Origin: Cryptomeria japonica
Lineage: Eukaryota; Streptophyta; Pinopsida; Cupressales; Cupressaceae
Assembly (NCBI RefSeq): GCF_030272615.1
Contig: NC_081415.1
Coordinates: 375,551,392-375,609,391, forward strand
Reading direction: 5' to 3'
DNA length: 58,000 nucleotides
Within the stretch, counting starts at the first letter, position 1. Each line of letters starts with the position of its first letter. Shown in pieces: positions 49,486 through 58,000 of the stretch. The position numbers were made by a program, and so were the translations under genes. The notes beneath the pieces are model-generated. The model saw only the letters and a program-made list of their open reading frames with translations, had not been told where the DNA came from and did not search any database.

Positions 49486-50574
49486 TACCGAATCTTGAAG
49501 TGCTTTGTCCAGTATAGCTCTATGAGTGGGTAAGATACGTAAAATTTTGAATAATGATATCTATATCGGAGTTTTCTTAAGTTGCTCAACAACATTATAG
49601 GTGCCTATTGCTAGTGGATGATTTGTGGTATTCCTTGTAAAGTTACCTTTGATCTGTGAGTAACTACTACACAGTCTCTATCTCTGGGAGTTATGGTGAT
49701 CGTAGCCACTGTATCATATGACTTACAGGTATTGTCAGTATCATATGTTGTGTTATCAACATTTATGTTAAATCCCTCTTCATAGTCTTTATGTGTATGT
49801 TTGACATCCATGATGTGTTCTATGAGTTCATCTTCAAACCAACCTGAATGAGATGGTTGATCATGCCCCCAGTCTTAGAGATAGAGATTTCTATCATCAT
49901 CATATTTTGGTGCCTCTGATATCATGCAAATTTGGTTATCATCTGTGTGAGTGTCTCGATATTGCTCATCTTGATCAAGTGTTTCTTGTGAATCATTGTT
50001 TACTATAACTCCTAAGCTAATGGCATGGATAGTGTAGTCATATGAGACCTTTGTGTAGTTAGTTGTATTGTCTTGAGTACCTGATGTGGTAGCTTTCCCT
50101 TTGTCATGCTTAACAAATGGATCCTTAAAGATTGTATGATTCGTATTTGTTGAGGTTTTATCGGTATTGATTGTGATGTCACCTTGGTCTATCATATTTT
50201 GGACCAAGTTTTTTCAATTTGTAGCAACTTGTTGTTTTGTGACCTTTAGTCCGATGATAATCACATAAATCATTAACGTTCCACCATGTGGGTTTGAAAG
50301 GACCTGGTTCATATACTCTTATTTCCGGTAAAGTGATCATGTTTGTCTGTATTAACTTTTTGAGCGCTGACTCAATAGGTTCTCCTAGAGGTGTGTAATT
50401 CCTTCTTGGAGCATTTACCCTATGGTATCTGGTGTTCATGTTTTGTGTAGCGTTTACATTTGTTGAAGTAAGGTTATTCTTTGTACGTAGATTTGATGAT
50501 TGACTCATTCCCAAAGATAAAACCGGTTGAGTTTTGTTTACTATTCTGGCATCTACAATACCATCATTGGTCAC
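49486..50574 (-). pseudogene. gag C-terminus with CHHC knuckle and linker to protease, element A
   Basis: 50179-50574 contains a proline/arginine-rich stretch and the knuckle LCDYHRTKGHKTTSCYKL, a CX2HX4HX4C variant. The following block 49875-50207 continues the frame-shifted product (MVQNMIDQGDITI) into an Asp/Thr/Asn-rich linker. The same knuckle variant and QDLIDQGKI-like follow-on occur in element B. Confidence 0.75.
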
Positions 50575-52043
50575 ATTTTTGTTTTTCGACCAAAACTTGA
50601 TTTGTCATTGTTGTTGGTATTTCCATACTTTATTGGACCTTGTTTAACTAGTCCCTTCTCACATTTTAGAGCTTTTTCCGTGATTTGTTTGAATGTGGTT
50701 AAACATTGCATCTGTATCGAATATTTAATCTTGGGAATCAAGTTTTCTGTGAACATATCCACTTGCTTTGTTTTTGGGATAATTATCTTGCACCTCCTAT
50801 AGAGAGCCCTCCATTGTTGTATGAAGGATGCAAATATTTCATTCTCATATCGTTTAGCGGCACACAAGTCCATCAAAGTAATCGGGGTTTCAATGTTATG
50901 TGAGAAGTTTTCAATAAAATGTTCAGCTAATTCTCCCCATGATGTGACAGTTGGTGGTAAATGTGAAAAACAATCTAAAAGACAGCCCCCCCAGACTTTT
51001 AGGAAATAGTCTCATTAAGTATCTTCTATTGCAACCTCTATAAATGTCGTAAAAAACTCTCTCATGTGGTCTCTAGGATCACCCTTCCCTCGATATCTAT
51101 CGAATTTAGGCATTTCAAAATGTGGTGGGAAAGGCGGCATGTATAATGTGTGATCGAAAGGATAAGGAAATAAGTCCTACATTGTGTAGCTCTTTTTATC
51201 GTTACCGGTCTGCATGGTCGTCATTTGTTGTTGCAAATTTTGTAATTGTTGTGTCAGAATATTTGTTTGGGTCAAAGGTACACCTTGTGTTTGTGTATGT
51301 CCCACAAAAGGATTCGTGGTTGCATAACTAGGAGGTTGTTGGAAGGTACCATGATTATAATTTTGTGTGTTATACGTTCCACTAGGTACCATGAAATAAG
51401 TGATATGTGAACCCATGTTTGGTGGAGTTGTAATTGTTGTATTGGTAAGACCTAGATTTGCATTTTGGTGACTATATGTCCATCCTATAGGATAGGAAAC
51501 CAGAGGTTGGGTTACACTTGTTTCTTCTGTTTGAATAGGTGTTGAGACACTTGATATTATTGGTATGCTCTATGTTGGTATACTAACATTTATCGCCGAA
51601 GATGATGCACTTGTTTGAAAGTTTGCATTTGTATTGACATTTGTTTGGATAGGTACATTTTGAGGAAAACTAGAGGTCCCTACTTGCATTTGTGTTATGG
51701 GCAGTGTTTGACTGTTATCTTGACCTAAAGTTTTTCCTAGTGGTAAGATCTTCGTGACATCAAAATCTTCAGGTAGTTTTGCCCCATTTTGTAATAACTG
51801 CGAGAGATATTTGTCCCTATCACTATGTATAAGTGCATCTAAGATCATAAGGACATGTGGATCTTGTTGAGCTAATTCAATTTCTTCTTTTGTTAAATAC
51901 TGTTGTAATTCATTTAGAGTAGACATTGCCTGAGAACCTAATTGTTGACTAGTTGATATGTCCATATTCCAAGTCGGGTTTATAGATTGGTCATTGTTTG
52001 GGTCCATTATACCTTTTGCCTTTTGTGACCTTGTGATGGGCAT
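50575..52043 (-). pseudogene. gag (N-terminal and capsid regions) of element A
   Basis: ATG 52043 starts MPITRSQKAKGIMD, followed by a Gln/Thr/Asn-rich, probably disordered part (51177-52043, one stop near 51570). The capsid-like region then has PFPPHFEMPKFDRYRGKGDPRDH, TSWGELAEHFIENFSHNIE and ENEIFASFIQQWRALYRR. A frameshift and a G/C homopolymer (about 50987-50993) lie in between. The FPxHFEMPKxDxYxGxGD motif recurs in element B's gag (57170-57220). Gag would build the particle. Confidence 0.85.
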
Positions 52044-52497
52044 TTAAGACTACTATATGAGGATGGTTTTATGCAAGACAACGACTATTGCTAGACTATA
52101 GATGTAGGTATGAGGTATGCAAAACATAGACTAGACTATCTATTAGGGATTTTGACGCAAGACTTGTTGAGTATATGCAATTTTTTCCATGTCTTCTCTT
52201 AGACATTCTCCAAGAATTTCTCTATCAATCCTACGGGCAATTTTATACTTGATATTTATCTCATACTCGACTCCTATATACTGGGGTGTGTTTCTCCTTG
52301 AGTCCTAGGCTAAGTTAGCTAGACCTTCAATGATTTCTCGCTAACCGTCATTTGGCACTGGATTAGGTTGCTCGAAGGGGAGCAAACCATCACCTGGGAG
52401 ACCCATTAAGACACATGTTATGACTTTTTAGGATGATTATGTCAATGATGATGGACTAAGACAGACGTATATGAAATCTAGATGAAGACGTATATGA
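52044..52497. other. leader upstream of gag, element A, no feature seen
   Basis: Non-coding, with no tandem repeat or conserved motif that I could identify. Confidence 0.4.
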
Positions 52498-52540
52498 GGA
52501 TGATAATGGGGATGTTAATGAGGACTATGCATGGACTAAT

Positions 52541-52757
52541 GACGATAGTAAGGACCTAAATGAAGACCTATGCAAGGACTTAGGACGATAGTAAGGACGT
52601 AAATGAAGACTTATGCAATGACTTAGAACGATAGTAAGAACGTAAATGAAGACTTATGCAAGGACTTAGGACGATAGTATGGACGTAAGTGAGGACTATG
52701 CAAAGACTTATGATGATAGTAAGGACGTAAGTGAGGACTATGCAAGGACTTCCTAAG
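52541..52757. repeat. 43-bp tandem array in element A's gag leader
   Basis: Five units start at 52541, 52584, 52627, 52670 and 52712. They read GACGATAGTAAGGACGTAAA then TGAAGACTTATGCAAGGACT. Less regular related words continue to the left to about 52460. Confidence 0.9.
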
Positions 52758-53721
52758 GTCCCAAGTGTATAAACCTTTGAGTTTTGACATTTCAAAAATG
52801 GACTTTGTTTTTAGTAATTTTGTGTATAGGACAAGTTTCGTGGTTTCTTCAAGTCTGAGAACAATTGTTTGGAGGTAAATATAGCTGACTGAACTGGTTA
52901 TTCAAACAATCTTAGAAAATTCAGAGATACGTAGGATAGAGCCTGAAATAGCCCAAAGGACTGACTCAATACTGGTATGACACAATGATACATAAAAAAC
53001 CACAGAATACAATCTTTTGGTAGAAAGTGGACACCATTCAATGAGGCCCTTAAAAAATACCAAGACAAAACGAACAGATAGAGAGTCTGGCAGCACTGGC
53101 TCCACTCCACGACACACACTTCTCGGGCATGCCAGTCTCTCTTACCCCGAAGATTTGAAGATATTATAGCTGAGGGATTCCTGTATCATAGTGTAAGGTA
53201 CATGAAGGGTATCTATGGGGTATGATATGCACTCCCAGAATCACTTAATGTAGGGTTTTGGGCTACTAAATTGGTTCTTATTGTAGGGTTTCAAGGGGTC
53301 CCGATCCAATGACGAATTCTCAGAGCAAGCCACTTAAGATTTTAGTTGAGCTTATCGGTGCTAGGAAGGACCCCACATACGTCGAATTCACTCAACACTC
53401 TAGCCGCCTGACCACTATATTTATATAGCGGCTCGAAAAACCCGCTCGAGAGTACGCTGGGAGAGATGATATCCCCAACACATCCCAATTTGAAGTCCCT
53501 CTGTGGGGTGATGAAATCCCCAATCAAAGATACCCCTCACTACGTGGAATAAAATAAAATTGGATGTCGTTGTCACCTCCTTCCTTTCTCCCAAGACCCC
53601 GAAGGCGGGTGGAAAGTTAGTTAATGCAATAGTAGGTCCACCCCAAACACGATAAAAAAAATTTACCTTAAGAAAACCAAATGTGATTTAATCTAATGCA
53701 GCCTTATTCACATTCATTTTA
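52758..53721. other. non-coding gag leader of element A
   Basis: No gene or repeat supported. Short open frames lack any protein motif. Confidence 0.4.
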
Positions 53722-53970
53722 TAGCCCAAATCGAGGTGTTGAATACGCATGTGCATGTCTATTTTAAACACCAAATTGAAATATGAAGGCATGCATGTCA
53801 ATTTTAACCGTTGTTGATTTTAAGCCCAAATCGAAGTGTTATACATGCATGTCAATTTTAACTGTTGTCGATTTTAAGCACCAACAGATGAAGTGTGAGA
53901 TTCTGCATGCATGTCCATTTTAACCATTGTTAATTTTAAGCACCAAAAGATTAAATGTGAGATTATAAGT
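53722..53970. repeat. about 55-60-bp tandem array in the gag leader
   Basis: Four diverged units share GCATGCATGTCAATTTTAAC and GTTGATTTTAAGCCC / GCACCAA words. Confidence 0.75.
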
Positions 53971-54084
53971 GCAATTGATCTAATACTAATCCAATCCTTT
54001 CTGTAAATTTGCCACAGGCTGCAAACAGATGATTAGCAGTAAAATCAAATCAACAGAAAATAGAGAATATAAAATTGACGTAAA

Positions 54085-54238
54085 CGAATGCATAACAATA
54101 CCTGTGCGATTGTGTGACACTGACAGAGCCAATGCATGAACATAACATAGCAAATGTGTAATCCTGACAGCTTGAATGCATGATAATAATAGATCGATTA
54201 CGTAATCCAAACAGGATGATTGCGTGACAGACAGGCAG
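54085..54238 (-). repeat. seven phased 22-bp units, array 1 of the gag leader
   Basis: Units start at 54085, 54107, 54129, 54151, 54173, 54195 and 54217. On the + strand they begin CGAATGCATAA, CGATTGTGTGA, CCAATGCATGA, CAAATGTGTAA, TGAATGCATGA, CGATTACGTAA and TGATTGCGTGA. In gag sense the core is T(C/T)ACGCAATCG-like. Confidence 0.9.
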
Positions 54239-54638
54239 ATAACACAAAAAATAAAAAATTAAGCTAAACTCGATCAGAAACCTGCAAAACCAATTGTGAG
54301 GCCCTAGCTAAATCTCTCATCATCCATTAAATATTAATTAGATCATATTTAACTTGATATGAGAGAACTAAGTTGTTATATCTATCAAAGGTTGGTTGAT
54401 CTTCCCAATCTTATATCTGCTTGGAGAACCCTTTGATAGCGTTTGGCCTGTCTTCTTTGTTCCTTTGTCCTTCTAGCACCTGAAATCCTGAATTGTACCT
54501 TTCGTGCCATAAATTGTTATAATAAAATCATGCAATATAAATAATCCATTTCCAGATTTACTCAATTTTACACAAAATTAAACAGATCAGAGAACAGAAA
54601 GGATATGAGAATAGAAACAATCAAACAGCAATTTTGTA

Positions 54639-54792
54639 CGAATGCGTGATCTGGAAAGGGCGATTGTGTGATCTGGAAAGGGCGATTGCATGACCCTGTC
54701 AAGACGAATGCGTGACCCCAAAGGGTCGAATGCGTAGCGTTGTCTATGTGATTGTGTGATGATGTAAGCACGATTGCGTGATGACAAATTTG
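54639..54792 (-). repeat. seven phased 22-bp units, array 2 of the gag leader
   Basis: Units start at 54639, 54661, 54683, 54705, 54727, 54749 and 54771, exactly 22 bp apart. The first reads CGAATGCGTGATCTGGAAAG (+ strand), which in gag sense contains ATCACGCATTCG. Confidence 0.95.
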
Positions 54793-54888
54793 TTCTTGAA
54801 ATTCGTGCAAAACTTGTTAAAAAATGAAAAAAATCGTATGACCTACAAAAATTACATAGAAAACAGAGAAGGTAAATTAGTTGTTGTT

Positions 54889-54904
54889 CACATCAGGTTC
54901 ACCA
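54889..54904 (-). promoter_or_regulatory. candidate primer binding site of element A
   Basis: On the minus strand TGGTGAACCTGATGTG begins three bases after the LTR terminus GCTACA. Position and TGG start fit a primer site, but I cannot assign the tRNA. Confidence 0.6.
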
Positions 54905-54907
54905 AAA

Positions 54908-56895
54908 TGTAGCATGCTCAAATACACCATTGCTAAATAGGAAATAAGGACGATCATGAATCCTTAACTATCTAAGCAATTCAAACATAAAACCAATAGA
55001 ATAACATAATCAAGCAAAATAGGAATTATAAATGAAATCAATTAAAAACTCCCTATTCCGTGACTGTGTATAACTTCCATTGTCCTTCTTCTCTTTGTGG
55101 TATGATGGCTCTCAGATATTGCACTGGCAACCTGCAATTGACACGAAGATTCGAAGTTCGTGATCTAGAGGAATTGTGAGGATTGAATGCTCAATTTATA
55201 GATTTTTGGAGAAGATTGGTTGAAAAGGTGGAACAAATTGATCAAGAGGTGGAACTCAGGTGAGCTCACATGTTGATTGATAGTTGAACTGCTGACTTGG
55301 AGGTGAAACAGAATAGATTGAATAGATTAATTGAGTCAACTGATCGAGAAAAAGCTAACTGAAAGAAGAAAAAGAATGATTGGAAGAAATAAAGAAGATG
55401 ATCAAGAGAACTAGAAGATGAAAATAGAGACTGGAGAGATAAGTGATTTAATTAATTGATTGATTAAATTAATTAATTTAGCATGTGCTTGCACTTTGAC
55501 TTAGATTTTCAATTTAATCTTTGCATGATATTTATTCAAATAATTGAATTCATTTAATTCAATTTAGTATTTGAATATATTTAGAACTTGACTTTGATTT
55601 TCAATTTGGTTTTTGAAATCATGCACATGTAATTGAATTTGGAAGAATTTAGAAGAATATGAAACTAAATGAAATTAGAAGAATTAATTAGTTAAGTAAA
55701 TAATTTAAAGAAACTATTTAATTATTTAGAAATAAAATTTAATCAAATAATAGATTATTTAATTTAAAGGATTAAATTACAATTAATTAAATAATTAATA
55801 TTTAATTAATATTTAGTTGATTAGAGAGATAGAAATTGAATAATTAGTAATTAATTTAAATAATAAAGATTATTTAAATTGGGGAATCAATCGGAACTAA
55901 TTAAATAATAAGTATTTAATTAATATTTAGAAAATTATTAAAATGATTAAATAATGATAGAATAGGAAATAGAATTGTAGACACCTAAAATTGTCCAATC
56001 TAATTAAATAAATATCTTTATTTAATTAATTATCTTAAGCCTAATTCTTCTATTAATTAAATAAATCTTTATTTATTTAATTAATTCATTTATCCTCTTC
56101 TAGCCTTATTTCTCATTTAAATAAATTCATTTATTTATTTAAATTATCCTTTTCTTAAATTAAATAAATATCTTATTTATTTAATTGATCCCACTTCCTC
56201 TATTAATTAAATAAATATTTATTTATTTAATTAATTCATTAGCTTTTTCTACTTATGACACATGTCATTCATCTCTTAATTCATACACTACCTACCCCTC
56301 TCATTATTTTATTATTTCTTTTGCCTACCCTCTAATCATAGCCGACCTCTTTTACACCTCTCAATCTTATCCCTCCATTTCTTATAGTGTCTTCTATATA
56401 AGAAGATGCTTCCTTCATTATCAAACCCTAACTGACTAACTACTTGATGACTCGGCTACACTACGCCTTTCATATGTGATCCTACTTGCAACCACATTTC
56501 CATTCTTTGTTGAGCTCTTGTGCATATAAAATCTGAGAGCAAATATGTCAAGCAAGATCAATGGAGATAGGAAGAATGGAGTTCCAAACCCTATTGGACA
56601 TGTGATGGTATGATCTTTGTGATTTCATTTGATTTGCATTGTCTTAGGTAATCTTCATATGTTATGGTGGATCTTTGTTGTTGTTAGGCTAGGGTTTTTT
56701 GTGGTTGAATTCATTTAGTCTTTCAACATTGTTGTTATCCATTTTCACCGTATACAAGAATAAATAGTAAGATGATGAGGAGATATGAAATTAGAAGAAT
56801 AAGATTAATTAACTTAATTAAATAATTAAAAAATTATTTAATCAATTAGAGGAATAATTAGTACATGATCAATGAGACATTTTTAGGTGTCTACA
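54908..56895 (-). repeat. 5' LTR (right) of element A, interrupted by a solo LTR
   Basis: It is 1988 bp, of which 786 bp are a solo LTR plus one copy of its duplication. The remaining 1202 bp match the left LTR. A minus-strand TATA box (TCTATAAATTGAG) lies at about 55190-55202. The sequence is rich in TTAATTAA words. Confidence 0.9.
55976..56756 (+). mobile_element. solo LTR inside element A's right LTR
   Basis: 781 bp from TGTAGACACC to CCGTATACA, flanked by the duplication AGAAT (55971-55975 and 56757-56761). The left LTR of element A has the uninterrupted site. A TATA box (CTATATAAG) lies near 56395. Its first 15 bases equal the start of element A's own LTR, so it comes from a related family, inserted in the opposite orientation. 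Confidence 0.95.
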
Positions 56896-56900
56896 ATAGT

Positions 56901-58000
56901 CCAAAATACTCTCACCCCCTTTTTGTTTGGCTTGACAAAGATCAAACATGGAAATATCCTTTTCCATTTCACATTGTAACGATAATAGGCCACAAATCTC
57001 TCTGATAAGTCTACAAATGTAGTGATGATGCCAAATGGTAACTTAGAAAACCATTATAGAGATGGACCACTAAGACTCTTCAGAGAGAGTCGTACGAGGT
57101 GATTATCATAGTATGTGACTTCTTGACAAGCCATATAGAATTCCTTGATATAATGACACAAATCACCATTCCCCTTGTATTTATCCAATTTTGGCATTTC
57201 AAAATGTTTGGGGAATGGCATTGATGTTATTGACTTATCAAATGGATATGGACAAAGCTCATCAAATTTTAAGACTTTCTCAAAGATACTATCTTGTAAA
57301 GTTTTGAGAGGTGCTTTCATTTCTTCCCATTTAGTATTATCTAGGAATGACTCAAGAGATGGCATAGTTGGTTGATAAAGTGGTGTTTGATATGCCATTT
57401 CAGATGGGCGAACATAGCCTGGTTATTATGGTGGATATTGATAGCCTGCAATATTCTGATAAACTAGAACATTTTGCTGAACAAAAGTCATTTGTTGTTG
57501 TTGTTGATATTGAGGTGGTTGTTGTTGAATTTGAGGTGATTGCAAATAAATCGCCACATCTATTGTGAAGGAATGTATTGTTGTTGATACTGCACAATTT
57601 GAGGTTGTTAAATTCGAGGAACACTACCTTGTAGATAACTACCTCCAACATAGCTTGGATGAGATACATTGAGTTGTGGCATACTATATAATGGAGGATA
57701 ACAATTGTTCCACATTTGGAACAGTATAAGATGAAGATGGCGCTTGCAAGTAACTAAATCATGGTTGTGAAATAATAGGTGGTGCAGTCACTTGAGGTTG
57801 ATGCTGAGATGTACTAACAATTTGTAGCATAGATTGTACATGCAGAGACATAGATGATGTTGGTGCTATATAACTCATGCTCCCAGTCATTGCATGTGTA
57901 CCAGGTGGTGGAGGATAACCTGACATAACTATGGTCCAAGTTGGTGTTTGCATAAAATACAAATTCAATGGTCTTGTAAGTGGATTGATGAAAGGAGTTG
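56901..58000 (-). pseudogene. gag N-terminal half of element B
   Basis: Gln/Pro-rich start (57400-57968, several stops). Then MPSLESFLDNTKWEEMKAPL and PFPKHFEMPKLDKYKGNGD (57054-57398), and a frame-shifted capsid piece with WFSKLPFGIITTFVDLSERF down to 56901. Element A interrupts it and the frame resumes at 37458. The 5' end may extend beyond the window. Confidence 0.8.

Larger units (their letters stand above)
37459..56895 (-). mobile_element. Element A: complete-length Tat-type Ty3/gypsy retrotransposon with antisense PMD gene
   Basis: The LTRs at 37459-38660 and 54908-56895 both begin TG(C/T)AGCATG and end GTGTCTACA on the + strand. The 5-bp duplication ATAGT flanks the element at 37454-37458 and 56896-56900. 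Reading leftward on the minus strand: LTR, primer site, 2.8 kb leader with tandem arrays, gag, protease, G-patch-like linker, RT, RNase H, second RNase H, integrase, T-rich spacer, then a converging + strand PMD gene, polypurine tract and LTR. All genes carry stops or frameshifts, so this copy is not autonomous. It is inserted in the gag of its relative, element B. Confidence 0.9.
7144..58000 (-). mobile_element. Element B: Tat-type Ty3/gypsy retrotransposon with antisense PMD gene, split by nested insertions
   Basis: Pieces on the minus strand, in order: 58000-56901 (gag), 37458-34478 (gag end, protease, linker, RT start), 16272-13428 (RT, two RNase H domains, integrase), then spacer to 9760 and an opposite-strand PMD remnant to 7144. 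The pieces are linked because gag continues logically across element A's insertion site (37458/56901, duplication ATAGT). RT continues across element C's site (34478/16272, duplication GATCC against GATTT). Two RNase H-like domains between RT and integrase are a hallmark of the Tat lineage. Neither LTR of B is in the window: the 5' side lies beyond 58000 and the 3' side beyond element X. Confidence 0.8.

Noticed and set aside
54085-54792. CRISPR-like array
   Set aside because: Units abut without spacers and the context is a plant retrotransposon leader.

Overview
This 58 kb window looks like repeat-rich intergenic DNA from a plant with a large genome. A gymnosperm is my guess, at low confidence, because of the giant LTRs, deep nesting and heavy decay. 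I found no host gene, tRNA, rRNA or CRISPR array. Nearly everything is LTR retrotransposon, and most of it can be resolved as elements inserted into one another.

Layout. The oldest layer is element B, a minus-strand Ty3/gypsy element of the Tat/Ogre type. Read from the right edge, its pieces are: gag start (58000-56901), gag end, protease, G-patch-like linker and RT start (37458-34478), RT, two RNase H domains and integrase (16272-13428), then a spacer. Last comes a decayed plant mobile domain (PMD) gene on the opposite (+) strand (about 9760-7144). Element A (37459-56895) sits in B's gag. It belongs to the same lineage, carries its own antisense PMD gene, and has 1202-bp LTRs flanked by the duplication ATAGT. 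Element C (16273-34477) sits in B's RT. It has about 4.8-5.1 kb LTRs, a gag and an acidic ORF, but no pol. A small deleted LTR element (10643-12417, duplication AGAAC) lies in B's spacer, and a probable solo LTR (7730-8759) interrupts B's PMD gene. A solo LTR (55976-56756, duplication AGAAT) lies in A's right LTR. Element X (about 1457-7143, + strand) cuts B off on the left. X is non-autonomous, with zinc-knuckle and unknown ORFs. The first 1.4 kb is the 3' end of a chromodomain gypsy element, which removes the start of X's 5' LTR.

How the parts work together. A and B show the gag-PR-RT-gRNaseH-aRNaseH-IN order of Tat-lineage elements, plus a converging antisense PMD gene between pol and the 3' LTR. 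In A the PMD unit has a TATA box, a start codon and a clear 3' splice site. Its leader/intron holds eleven exactly 20-bp phased units built on TCACGCATTC-like cores. The leader before A's gag holds two arrays of seven exact 22-bp units with the same core in the same sense orientation. This shared cis-architecture is the most interesting signal in the window.

All coding regions are broken. In most, the in-frame stops fall where a single C-to-T change from CAA, CAG or CGA would create them, which suggests decay by deamination of methylated cytosine.
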